A DNA stretch of 20,051 nt from Johnsonella ignava ATCC 51276. GTDB taxonomy: Bacteria > Bacillota > Clostridia > Lachnospirales > Lachnospiraceae. Position numbers and translations under genes: made by a program. The DNA is taken from NCBI RefSeq assembly GCF_000235445.1, contig NZ_JH378840.1, positions 35,343 through 55,393 of the forward strand, written 5' to 3'. The notes below the pieces were generated by a model, which ran no database searches, was not told the origin of the DNA, and worked only from the letters and a program-made list of their open reading frames with translations. Shown here piece after piece: positions 1 to 7,405 of this stretch; positions within the stretch are counted from its first letter, which is position 1, and each line of letters opens with the position of its first letter.

Positions 1-428
1 ATATCTCTATCCATAAGATTTTCAGCTTCTAAATCGTGAAATGCACAACTCACTCTATCTATCATTTCATCTCTATCTATTCCATAATTTTCAAGAGCAA
101 ATGCCACTTCCTTGGTACTATTCGTTGTAAAAAATTGACTTCGTGGATTTTGAAATATAGAAGCAATATTTTTCCCCATTTCTCCGGGAGTAATAGTTTT
201 TATATCACTTCCTAACACTTTCACAGTTCCAGTTAAAACCCCTTCAAAGAAATGTGGAATTAAGCCGTTTATCAATCTTGTAACAGTTGTTTTCCCTGAA
301 CCAGACTGACCAGTAAGCAAAATAAATTCTCCTTCTTTAACTTTGAAATTTATATTTCTGAGACTCCCTTCTGTTTGTGTTCCATAACTGAAACTTACAT
401 TGTCAAAATCAATAACTACATCTCCCAT
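1..428 (-). CDS. ECF/CbiO-type ABC transporter ATP-binding protein, 3' part outside window
   Basis: The N-terminal 142 residues of an ABC ATPase are visible; the rest lies beyond the left edge. The start ATG is at 428-426, preceded by an AGGTGAT ribosome-binding site and lying 8 nt after the stop of the upstream ABC gene, so the two are probably cotranslated. The Walker A is GQSGSGKTT, followed by TRLINGLIPHFFEG. The Q-loop region reads SIFQNPRSQFFTTNSTKEVAFALEN, which is typical of energy-coupling-factor (cobalt/vitamin uptake) ATPases rather than exporters. The signature motif and Walker B are not in view. In related Firmicutes such ATPases energise a membrane complex of a CbiQ-like T component and a substrate-binding S component; those genes would be expected just left of this window. 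The substrate cannot be deduced. Confidence 0.88.
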   Translation of the reverse strand, partial: MGDVVIDFDNVSFSYGTQTEGSLRNINFKVKEGEFILLTGQSGSGKTTVTRLINGLIPHFFEGVLTGTVKVLGSDIKTITPGEMGKNIASIFQNPRSQFFTTNSTKEVAFALENYGIDRDEMIDRVSCAFHDLEAENLMDRD

Positions 429-436
429 TTCATCAC

Positions 437-2161
437 CTATATTTGCCAACCAATAGATTGTTTTTTAATTTCAATGAAATGTTTATATACTCCATCTTGA
501 CCAATTAGTTCCTTATGATTGCCTCGTTGCACAATTTTCCCTTTATCAATGACAATAATTTGATCTGCTTCTCTTACTGTAGATAGTCTATGTGCAATAC
601 TAATAAGTGTTTTATTTTTTGTTAATTCCTTAATTGCACTAATTAACATATGCTCGTTTTCAGGATCTACACTTGAAGTTGCTTCATCAAGAATAATAAT
701 TGGTGCATCTTTCAAAATAGCTCTTGCAATAGATATTCTTTGTTTTTCTCCTCCCGACAGAGTTGAACCACCCTCACCAACAACAGTGTCGTATCCATCA
801 CTAAGGCTTGTTATAAAATCGTGGCAACAAGCTTTCTTGCAAGCCTCCACCACCTCATCATGTGTTGCGTTTGGATTTCCAAATTTTATATTGTTTTCAA
901 TCGTGTCATTAAACAAATACACCTTCTGAAATACCATACTGATATTTTTTAAAAGGCTTTCAGAAGTAAAATCCTTAACATTATGTCCACCAATAAGAAC
1001 TTCACCTTTTTTTACATCCCAAAATCTTGCTATCAGATTACATAGCGTTGTTTTCCCGGAACCTGAAGCACCCACAATGGCTAAACTGCTATTAGACTTT
1101 ATTTGCAAGTTTATATTATTCAAAATCTCCCTTTCTCCATAGCCGAAACAAACATCTTTCAATTCAATGTCATAGGAGTTCAAAGAAATTTCTTTTCCGC
1201 CCTCATCAAGTGAAGGTATATCCGAAATATATTCCAGTCTATTAAGTTGTGTTGCAAGCATCCTACTTAAAAAAGCTCCATCGCTGACCAACTCCAATTC
1301 CAAAAAAATCAGAAAGGCAGATACTATAAACATCAGTGCATATGAAAGTGGAATTTGTGAATTCATATATAAAACCGTAGCAACAAACACTAAGGCACAA
1401 CTTGCTACCTTGAAAATCATTTCATATAATTTCATTAAATAAGCTGAACCTTCATTGACCTCTATATCAACTTCGCATTTCCTCATAAAAGCTTTTTCAA
1501 CTTTGTTTTTTCCATCAGTCCCTTTCTTAAATGAACGAAGCACTGAAATTCCTCTGATATATTCAATTGCTTCTGTAACTAATATTTCCTGCGAATCTTG
1601 CATAATAGGAGAATATTTTTCGGTTTTCTTTGTGATTAATTTAAGAACAACTATTCCAAGGATTATCGCAATTAAAGACACCATCCCTACCGGGAAACAA
1701 AAGATTAATAACATGATTGTCATAGTTAGAGCTTGGAAAAATCCACCAACAATAAAGTTCATCGCAAGCATTGCCATAGCTTCTAAGTCGGAAATAGTTG
1801 TCGTTAAAACAGCTTGAATTGTCCCTAAGTTTTTTTCTGAAAAATATCCCATCGGAGCTTTCTTTAATTTTTCTCCTATTTCAATTCTTTTATCCTTAAA
1901 AATCTCGTAGCCTGAAGCACTAAGTTTTCTATCGCAAAGATACTGAAATATGAATCTGCCGAATATACTCACAACTATAATCGCTGTTGCCTGCATAATA
2001 ATAGTCATGTTCAATTGTTCAAGATTAATCATAATCAGTAAAACCGCCAACAACATCAAAGAAATGAAAAATGATTTTAATCCACTAAATATAAGACCAA
2101 GGATTACATTTTTTTGATACTTTCCTGATATTTTTAATATTCGTTTTACAATGCTAATCAT
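437..2161 (-). CDS. ABC exporter half-transporter (transmembrane + ATPase), second subunit
   Basis: 574 aa, the usual size of a half-transporter. An N-terminal membrane domain (about residues 20-305, with hydrophobic helices near 20-48, 55-75, 132-180 and 250-290) is fused to a nucleotide-binding domain (about 330-570). Visible motifs: Walker A GASGSGKTT (364-372), Q-loop Q412, signature LSGGEKQR (468-475), Walker B IIILDE with catalytic Glu493, and switch His524. All ATPase residues are intact. The ATG directly follows the TAA of the upstream ABC gene (ATGTAAATG context). Its AAGGAGGCG ribosome-binding site lies inside that gene, so translational coupling is likely. It probably forms a heterodimer with the 583-aa subunit. 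The family includes drug, lipid and siderophore exporters and YbtPQ/IrtAB-like importers; sequence alone does not choose between them. Confidence 0.92.
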   Translation of the reverse strand: MISIVKRILKISGKYQKNVILGLIFSGLKSFFISLMLLAVLLIMINLEQLNMTIIMQATAIIVVSIFGRFIFQYLCDRKLSASGYEIFKDKRIEIGEKLKKAPMGYFSEKNLGTIQAVLTTTISDLEAMAMLAMNFIVGGFFQALTMTIMLLIFCFPVGMVSLIAIILGIVVLKLITKKTEKYSPIMQDSQEILVTEAIEYIRGISVLRSFKKGTDGKNKVEKAFMRKCEVDIEVNEGSAYLMKLYEMIFKVASCALVFVATVLYMNSQIPLSYALMFIVSAFLIFLELELVSDGAFLSRMLATQLNRLEYISDIPSLDEGGKEISLNSYDIELKDVCFGYGEREILNNINLQIKSNSSLAIVGASGSGKTTLCNLIARFWDVKKGEVLIGGHNVKDFTSESLLKNISMVFQKVYLFNDTIENNIKFGNPNATHDEVVEACKKACCHDFITSLSDGYDTVVGEGGSTLSGGEKQRISIARAILKDAPIIILDEATSSVDPENEHMLISAIKELTKNKTLISIAHRLSTVREADQIIVIDKGKIVQRGNHKELIGQDGVYKHFIEIKKQSIGWQI

Positions 2162-3913
2162 TTACATCGCCTCCTTTTCATTATCTTGTCCGCCCACATA
2201 ATTTTTCCACAGGGAAGCATATACTCCATCTTTTTTTACAAGGTTTTCATGAGTTCCATTCTCTACAATTTCCCCATCTTTCATAACAAGGATTTTATCA
2301 GCATTTGTAATAGTAGAAAGCCTGTGAGCAACCACTATAAGAGTCTTTCCTTTAATAAGATTGTTAATTGCACTTTGAATGAGATATTCATTTTCTGGAT
2401 CCGCAAATGCAGTTGCTTCATCTAAAATTATTACCTTAGATTGTTTTAACATTGCTCTTGCAATGGTAATTCTTTGCCTTTCTCCACCCGACAAAGAACC
2501 TCCTGCATCACCAACCTTTGTGTTATATCCATCTTCAAGTTCCATAATAAAGTCATGGCAAGATGCAGCTTTAGCCACCTCAATAACCTCCTCATCACTT
2601 GCAGTTGGGTTTCCCATTTTTATATTTTCTTTTATACTTGTATTAAACAAAAAATTATCTTGAGCAACATAGCTTATCTCACTTGTTAGCTGTTCAAATG
2701 GAATTTCAGAAATTTTTTTACCTCCATAAATTATGTTACCTGCTGTTGGATCCCAAAAGCCAGCCATTAACTTTGCTATAGTTGATTTTCCGGATCCTGA
2801 GTTGCCAACCAGTGCCGTTACTGTATTTGGTTTTAATTCAAACCTGATATTCTTTAAAACAAGTTCTTTATCATAAGCAAACGAAACATTTACAAAACGA
2901 TACAGAGTATTATCAAGAACTGCTCTCTCTTTTGGTCTTTTAAGTTCCTCTGTCGATAAAAATTCATCTATTACATCTAAACTCGCCTTAACCATACTGA
3001 ATTGCTCCGAATACTTTCCGATTTTCATTAAATGTGCAATAAAGCCGATAGGTAAGATAATACACACAATGAAATTTGATAGAGATATTTGAGAATTCAT
3101 ATATAGATATGCACCAACTGGCAAAGTCCCCAAAAGTGTTGACGGCATAACTGCTTGAACAAATGCTGACCATAACCAGCTTTGTTTCCACCAAGCAAGG
3201 GTACTATCATGGAAAAATTGAATTGCACTCGTAAATTTTTCATATGAAGATGTACTATGATTAAAAGCTTTTATGACCTCAATGCCATTAACATATTCAA
3301 CCAATGTGCTATTCATATTATTTTGAGCAGTCGTATAAGTTTTGCTTCTAAACTCATAATCTTTCATCATCCCTATATATCCAAGCATTCCCAAAGGAAT
3401 TGTAAGTAACGAAGCCAATCCCATCCTATAGTCCAAAGCAAAAATCAAAACCAAAAATAAAACAGGAGATACTATACTTGATGTTATCTCCGGCATAAAA
3501 TGAGCCATTGAATCTTCCAGCTTAGACACTGTATCTACAATTAAATTTTTAAATTTACCTATAGGAGTATCTATCATTACACCCATAGGTACTCTTAGCA
3601 TTTTTTCAGCTACTAAACTTCGTATATTTTTTAAAATATGAAATGTTGCTTTGTGTGAGATTATTGTTGAATATAAAGTAAAAATACCTTTTAAAACTTG
3701 TCCACACAAAGCTATAAGTGTTAAACACAATATAGTTATAAATGACACTTCAGATTGATATATTTTTTCTATCAATTTTGCTATTGCTAAAAAAGGAATC
3801 ATTCCAAACAGCTCCCCTATGGTCGCTAACAAAATTGATTTGTATAATTGTTTTTTCTCGCCATCAGCGTATTTAAGCAACTCTGAAATGACATTTTTAT
3901 TGTTACTTTTCAA
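2162..3913 (-). CDS. ABC exporter half-transporter (transmembrane + ATPase), first subunit
   Basis: 583 aa with the same architecture as its downstream partner: membrane domain about 20-300, nucleotide-binding domain about 338-575. Motifs: Walker A GNSGSGKST (370-378), Q-loop Q418, signature LSGGERQR (474-481), Walker B VIILDE with Glu499, and switch His530. The D-loop reads FADPENE; the partner has SVDPENE. The start is a TTG at 3913, supported by AGGGGGTG 7 nt upstream; no in-frame ATG lies close by. It sits 57 nt downstream of the TetR-family gene and abuts the second ABC gene, so the order is regulator, transporter A, transporter B, ECF ATPase. Two adjacent, dissimilar half-transporters usually make one heterodimer. 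Substrate unknown; siderophore, peptide or drug transport are all possible. Confidence 0.92.
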   Translation of the reverse strand: MKSNNKNVISELLKYADGEKKQLYKSILLATIGELFGMIPFLAIAKLIEKIYQSEVSFITILCLTLIALCGQVLKGIFTLYSTIISHKATFHILKNIRSLVAEKMLRVPMGVMIDTPIGKFKNLIVDTVSKLEDSMAHFMPEITSSIVSPVLFLVLIFALDYRMGLASLLTIPLGMLGYIGMMKDYEFRSKTYTTAQNNMNSTLVEYVNGIEVIKAFNHSTSSYEKFTSAIQFFHDSTLAWWKQSWLWSAFVQAVMPSTLLGTLPVGAYLYMNSQISLSNFIVCIILPIGFIAHLMKIGKYSEQFSMVKASLDVIDEFLSTEELKRPKERAVLDNTLYRFVNVSFAYDKELVLKNIRFELKPNTVTALVGNSGSGKSTIAKLMAGFWDPTAGNIIYGGKKISEIPFEQLTSEISYVAQDNFLFNTSIKENIKMGNPTASDEEVIEVAKAASCHDFIMELEDGYNTKVGDAGGSLSGGERQRITIARAMLKQSKVIILDEATAFADPENEYLIQSAINNLIKGKTLIVVAHRLSTITNADKILVMKDGEIVENGTHENLVKKDGVYASLWKNYVGGQDNEKEAM

Positions 3914-3970
3914 GGAAACACCCCCTACAAACAGATGATCAATTAGTTATCGCTAACCCTTTGAAAAAAT

Positions 3971-4612
3971 TTATTTGTTGTTTTTCTTCATTAAGCCTTG
4001 CCAACCATAATATTGAAAAACAACAATGCTTCTAATATATTCGCCAACATTATCATGCGGTATATCATGAAGAATACACTCGCATAGAGATGTAATATAG
4101 CCTTTTGTAATGACATGAACTTCAAACTCTTTAATCTCTGTGATAATTTGCTCTTGTTTAGCGTTGAAAAGAATAAGCTTCATATTTTTAGCTGTATATC
4201 TTTCAGTAATATCCTCAATAAAGTTTTCTACTTGCGACCCTTTGCTACACGCAAAAATCAGCTTAAAGTTATCAAAATGTGCATACATATAATCAACAAA
4301 TAGCATTGTTTCCAAGAATAAATTTTCTATAATTGCTTCATCATCGACTAAATCAGAGTCTATCCTAATAGTTTTTTGTTCGCTCCTTTTTTCAACATCA
4401 GAAACAACATCTAATGTGTAATTATATTCCTCTTCAATTAGAGCAAAAAATAATGCTTCCTTATTTTTGAAATGACGATAAATAGCTCCTGTAGTTACTT
4501 TTGCTAATTTAGCAATTTCAGCTACCTGTGCATTTTCGAATCCTTTGCTTAAAAATTCCCCTTTAGCACATTCTAAAATTCTATTTTTTGTTATATCAGA
4601 GCAATAAGACAT
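3971..4612 (-). CDS. TetR/AcrR-family transcriptional regulator
   Basis: 213 aa, typical for the family. The N-terminal helix-turn-helix occupies about residues 28-50 (AEIAKLAKVTTGAIYRHFKN), a close match to the TetR consensus with the conserved Y-x-H-F-x-x-K-E-A-L tail. The remaining ~160 residues would be the ligand-binding and dimerisation domain, which is poorly conserved in this family. The ATG at 4612 is preceded by GAGGGGA. It is the first gene of the operon with the two ABC exporter genes and the ECF ATPase, so the natural reading is an autoregulated repressor released by the transported compound or a related molecule. A palindrome overlapping the promoter (4642-4674) is the likely binding site. 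Family is certain; target and ligand are inference. Confidence 0.9.
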   Translation of the reverse strand: MSYCSDITKNRILECAKGEFLSKGFENAQVAEIAKLAKVTTGAIYRHFKNKEALFFALIEEEYNYTLDVVSDVEKRSEQKTIRIDSDLVDDEAIIENLFLETMLFVDYMYAHFDNFKLIFACSKGSQVENFIEDITERYTAKNMKLILFNAKQEQIITEIKEFEVHVITKGYITSLCECILHDIPHDNVGEYIRSIVVFQYYGWQGLMKKNNK

Positions 4613-4641
4613 CTAACTTTCCCCTCTCATTTTTTATTTTT

Positions 4642-4674
4642 GATAATCTAATTATCTTTAATAATTATATTATC
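4642..4674. promoter_or_regulatory. Candidate TetR-family operator (33-bp imperfect palindrome)
   Basis: Two 14-bp arms (GATAATCTAATTAT at 4642-4655 and its complement at 4661-4674) match at 13 of 14 positions around a 5-bp centre. The palindrome covers the -10 element and the probable transcription start of the TetR-led operon, the usual place for an autorepressor site. AT-richness raises the chance of accidental symmetry, but a single mismatch in 14 makes accident unlikely. Confidence 0.6.
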
Positions 4675-4695
4675 ACTTTTTCAGTTTTTAGTCAA
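4667..4695 (-). promoter_or_regulatory. Sigma-A promoter of the TetR/ABC/ECF operon
   Basis: On the minus strand, TTGACT (4695-4690) and TAATAT (4672-4667) are separated by exactly 17 bp, a near-consensus vegetative promoter. It lies about 55 bp upstream of the TetR start codon and points into the cargo operon. Confidence 0.75.
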
Positions 4696-4728
4696 TATAT
4701 CACCACTCCTATAAATTATCGTTACATG

Positions 4729-4757
4729 TGGAAATTATGGCGTTCTTATGGTATAAT
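4729..4757 (+). promoter_or_regulatory. Promoter reading toward mobC
   Basis: TGGAAA (4729-4734), a 17-bp spacer and TATAAT (4752-4757), with a TGG extension just before the -10 element. The predicted start, near 4764, lies about 187 nt before the mobC ATG. This leaves a long leader that contains several hairpins and an intrinsic terminator. Confidence 0.65.
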
Positions 4758-4810
4758 TTAATAATAAATTCAAAACTTGCTTAATGCTTGTTATCTAATT
4801 CATTCTTATG

Positions 4811-4925
4811 TAGCAAGCACAGTAAGTGTACGGACACTTACGGAAAAATTGATGAAGCAGACCTTTGGGATCTGCTTCTTTTTTTATCAATTTTTAGCTT
4901 GTTAGGGATAACCCTAAGACCCCGA
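4811..4925. other. Candidate origin of transfer (oriT) region
   Basis: The region lies just upstream of mobC and the relaxase gene, where MOBP-type elements keep their nick site. It contains GTAAGTGT/ACACTTAC (4822-4829 and 4834-4841, 8-bp perfect arms, ACGG loop). It also holds a 10-bp perfect outer pair (4844-4853 and 4886-4895) enclosing a terminator hairpin, and TTAGGG/CCCTAA (4902-4907 and 4912-4917) followed by AGACCCCG. Accessory proteins and relaxases typically recognise such inverted repeats next to the nick. I cannot place the nick; position and repeat content are the only evidence. The same repeats may act as an RNA leader instead, or as well. Confidence 0.45.
4854..4885 (+). terminator. 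Intrinsic terminator inside the mobC leader (attenuator-like)
   Basis: GAAGCAGA (4854-4861) and TCTGCTTC (4871-4878) form an 8-bp perfect stem, followed at once by seven T residues (4879-4885). It lies between the plus-strand promoter at 4729-4757 and the mobC start at 4951, so it would end a leader RNA of about 120 nt unless read through. Confidence 0.65.
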
Positions 4926-4950
4926 AATACAAATAAAGGAGGAATTACCT

Positions 4951-5301
4951 ATGGCAAATAGGATACGAAATGAACGACTTGAAATTAAATTAACCGAAGA
5001 AGAAAAAGCTCTTTTTGAAGAGAAAAGGAAACTTGCAAAGTGCAGAAATATGAGTCATTTTATCCGCAAATGCGTTTTAGAAAAGGAAATATATCAAGTA
5101 GATTTAAAGCCTTTTCGAGATTTACAAGGATTACTTTCCAACGCTACAAACAACATCAATCAGATTGCAAAGCGAGTAAATTCGACAGGCATAATCTATA
5201 AAGACGATATAAACGATATTAAAAAGCAGATTGAACATTTCTCAAAAGAGTTATGGCAAATTCATTCAATACTTCTTAATAGAACATCAGGAGATGATTA
5301 G
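4951..5301 (+). CDS. mobC: MobC-family relaxosome accessory protein
   Basis: 116 aa. Residues 1-45 look like a ribbon-helix-helix DNA-binding region (LEIKLTEEEKALFEEKRKLA, then SHFIRKCVLEKEI). The C-terminal part has the MobC signature: a stretch of the LLSNATNNINQIAKRVN type followed by charged helices. MobC proteins bind oriT, help open the strands and assist the relaxase at the nick. The ATG at 4951 has an excellent AAAGGAGG at 4935-4942. The gene ends 5 nt before the relaxase start, so the two form one operon. Length and order (mobC then relaxase) match the mobilization modules of Tn1549/CTn-like elements and many Gram-positive mobilizable elements. Confidence 0.87.
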   Translation: MANRIRNERLEIKLTEEEKALFEEKRKLAKCRNMSHFIRKCVLEKEIYQVDLKPFRDLQGLLSNATNNINQIAKRVNSTGIIYKDDINDIKKQIEHFSKELWQIHSILLNRTSGDD

Positions 5302-5306
5302 TTTTT

Positions 5307-6638
5307 ATGGCAATTACAAAAATACACCCTATAAAATCAACCCTTAATTTTGCCATTTCATATATTGTTAATGGAGAAAAAACAGATGAACAAATCTTAG
5401 TAAGCACTCATAAATGCCATCAAGAAACTGCTCACACACAATTTTTAAGAACAAGAAATGATGCCGGAACAAAGGGAACTGTTCTTGCAAGGCATCTAAT
5501 TCAATCCTTTTTACCGGGAGAAGCAACTCCTGAAATGGCACATCAGATCGGTATGGAACTTTGCAAAAAGATATTGAAAGACGAGTATGAGTTTGTCTTA
5601 TCTACCCACATAGATAAGGGGCATATCCACAATCACATCATCTTCAATAATGTAAATATGGTAACAGGTAGGTGCTACCAGTCTAACAAGAAAAGCTACC
5701 ACCAAATCCGTTATCAGAGTGATAAACTCTGCAAAGAAAATAGCCTATCTGTCATTGACGAGTTTTACGAAAGCTATAAGAACAAATATAAGATTAACGG
5801 TAAATCTTGGTATGAAAACGAACAGGCAAAACATGGCACTTCTTGGAAAAGCAGGCTTCAATTTGACATTGACAGAATGATAAAACAGTCAAAGGACTGG
5901 GACGAATTTTTAAAGAAGATGGCTGATCTTGGCTATGAAATCAAATACGGTAAGCACATTGCTTTTAAGCCAAAAGATAAGGCGAGATTTACAAGGACTA
6001 AAACAATCGGAGAAGATTATACCGAAGAAAGATTAAAAGAACGAATTGCAGAAAGAGAGTTTATCAAGACTCCCGACGTCAAAAAACGCATCGGCAATGT
6101 TATTGACATGAACTCCAATGCAAAGGTAAAGGAAAGCAAAGGCTACGAATATTGGGCAACCAAACATAACCTTCATACAATGGCTGAGTCTGTTATTTAT
6201 ATCAGAGAACATGGCATTAAATCCGTTAAACAGCTTGACGAGTATATTCAAAAAGCAGCCGATGAAAGGCAAAATATACAAGAGAAAATCAAGACTATTG
6301 ATAAGGAAATGCAGAAGCTTTCCACCACTATGGAGCAAGTTCATACCATTAAAAAATACAGAGCGTACTACAAGGAATATACTGCTAATCCGTCTGACAA
6401 GGCATTTTTTGAAGAGTACAAAGCTCAGATTACCCTATATGAAAATGCTCTCTCAGAGCTTAAAAAATCCTATTCCAAGCTCCCAAATTCAAAGGATATT
6501 TTAGCTGAGCTTGATAAATTACAAGAAAAAAAGAACACCCTTATGCAAGAGTATTCTTCCTCAAAATCCACTATGGATGAGCTTTATAAGATACGAAAAA
6601 ATTACGGAATTTATATGGGTAAGGAGATGGAGAGATAA
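5307..6638 (+). CDS. MOBP/VirD2-like relaxase (mobilization nuclease)
   Basis: 443 aa. The N-terminal ~170 residues carry the relaxase fold. A probable catalytic Tyr19 lies in the ISYIVNGEKT context. The metal-binding motif HIDKGHIHNH (101-110) supplies His106, His108 and His110, with Asp103 nearby. Further family features are LARHLIQSF (61-69), the SYHQIRYQSDKLC region and YGKHIAFKPKDKARFTR. The C-terminal ~150 residues are charged and helical, probably coiled coil. The enzyme would nick oriT, stay covalently attached through the tyrosine, and lead the strand into a recipient through a type IV secretion channel. The start at 5307 has AGGAGATG at 5289-5296, overlapping the mobC end. Stop 6636-6638 lies within a terminator stem. 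No coupling-protein gene is in view. Confidence 0.9.
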   Translation: MAITKIHPIKSTLNFAISYIVNGEKTDEQILVSTHKCHQETAHTQFLRTRNDAGTKGTVLARHLIQSFLPGEATPEMAHQIGMELCKKILKDEYEFVLSTHIDKGHIHNHIIFNNVNMVTGRCYQSNKKSYHQIRYQSDKLCKENSLSVIDEFYESYKNKYKINGKSWYENEQAKHGTSWKSRLQFDIDRMIKQSKDWDEFLKKMADLGYEIKYGKHIAFKPKDKARFTRTKTIGEDYTEERLKERIAEREFIKTPDVKKRIGNVIDMNSNAKVKESKGYEYWATKHNLHTMAESVIYIREHGIKSVKQLDEYIQKAADERQNIQEKIKTIDKEMQKLSTTMEQVHTIKKYRAYYKEYTANPSDKAFFEEYKAQITLYENALSELKKSYSKLPNSKDILAELDKLQEKKNTLMQEYSSSKSTMDELYKIRKNYGIYMGKEMER

Positions 6639-6655
6639 TCTTTATCTCCTTTTTT
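6632..6655 (+). terminator. Terminator of the mobC-relaxase operon
   Basis: GAGATAA (6632-6638) pairs perfectly with TTATCTC (6642-6648) around a TCT loop and is followed by a T run (6650-6655). The relaxase stop codon lies inside the left arm. The stem is short and AT-rich, so efficiency may be moderate. Confidence 0.6.
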
Positions 6656-6662
6656 CGCAAAT

Positions 6663-6699
6663 AAAAAAAGTGTCGGTGCAGTCCCAAGACCACACCGAC
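6663..6699 (-). terminator. Terminator of the minus-strand SSB/helicase operon
   Basis: On the minus strand, GTCGGTG (6699-6693) pairs with CACCGAC (6678-6672), followed by ACTTTTTTT (seven T, 6669-6663). It ends the transcript 8 nt after the SSB-like stop codon and faces the plus-strand terminator, so the convergent operons are insulated. Confidence 0.7.
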
Positions 6700-6706
6700 C
6701 ATAAGT

Positions 6707-7363
6707 TTATCTCTCAGCTTCTTTTGATGTTTCTTTCTTTTCTTTAGGCTTTTCCTTATCTTCAGCCTGATATTTTTTGATAGCTCCAAGTACAGACCCT
6801 TTCTTTTCTTCTTGCCCTTTCATCTGTTCTTTTGCCTTTAAGAGCTTTGAAGAAAGTACCCTGATGTTGGTATGTTCTTTACCGTTGTCATCAACAGAAG
6901 TTCTGATTTGTCCAAAAAGCTTAACAAAATCTCCCTGCTTAAAGTCCTTTGGAATATCACTCTTTTCTCCGTATGCAGAACAATTATGATATACTTTATC
7001 TCCTTCATCATTTTTTGAAACAACGGAGAAATTCGCCACCTTAAAGGTTTCTCCGTTCTTATTCTCCCTTTCAACTATATCGACCTTTTCTACAATATTT
7101 CCAACGATATTGACAAGGTTATCTTTCTCCTCTTGAACATAAGGAAGATCTTTAATCTGCCCCTGTTCTCTTAAATCTTCAATCATGTAATCAAATTCCT
7201 CATGCAGTAAATTAACGGTGTCATTGTCCATATAAGCGTCATATAGCTTGTCCAAAGCACTTTCATCATTGATGCCTTTTTCCATGCTTATAATCGCCTT
7301 TACAAAGTCCTTGTGGTTATTTACCATATCTTCTATTTGATTTCTCATTGCTTTGTAATCCAT
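6707..7363 (-). CDS. OB-fold single-stranded DNA-binding protein of mobile elements
   Basis: 218 aa from the preferred ATG at 7363, which has AAAGGAG 8 nt upstream. An earlier in-frame ATG at 7381 would add six residues but has no comparable site. Residues ~1-80 are acidic and helical. Residues ~85-180 look like an SSB/OB fold: LVNIVGNIVEKVDIVE, then FKVANFSVVS, NCSAYGEKSD and FKQGDFVKLFGQIRTS, with strand spacing like bacterial SSB. The last ~40 residues are a lysine/glutamate-rich tail without the acidic DDDIPF-type tip of housekeeping SSB. It probably coats transferred or replicating element DNA. It lies 42 nt downstream of the giant helicase gene on the same strand and ends just before a good terminator. 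Confidence 0.75.
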   Translation of the reverse strand: MDYKAMRNQIEDMVNNHKDFVKAIISMEKGINDESALDKLYDAYMDNDTVNLLHEEFDYMIEDLREQGQIKDLPYVQEEKDNLVNIVGNIVEKVDIVERENKNGETFKVANFSVVSKNDEGDKVYHNCSAYGEKSDIPKDFKQGDFVKLFGQIRTSVDDNGKEHTNIRVLSSKLLKAKEQMKGQEEKKGSVLGAIKKYQAEDKEKPKEKKETSKEAER

Positions 7364-7405
7364 GTTTTTATCTCCTTTCATGGCAAAAGGGAGATTGCCC
7401 TCCCC

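Noticed and set aside
1455..1817. Plus-strand open frame opposite the second ABC subunit
   Set aside because: Antisense shadow of a clear ABC gene with all motifs; no ribosome-binding site and Ser/Phe/Ile-rich nonsense composition.
6511..6789. Short frames on both strands across the relaxase/SSB convergence
   Set aside because: They cross two terminators and overlap established coding ends, with no start signals.
7382..7399. GGCAA/TTGCC hairpin between the giant gene and the SSB-like gene
   Set aside because: Five-bp stem without a T run; too weak to call a terminator or regulatory element.
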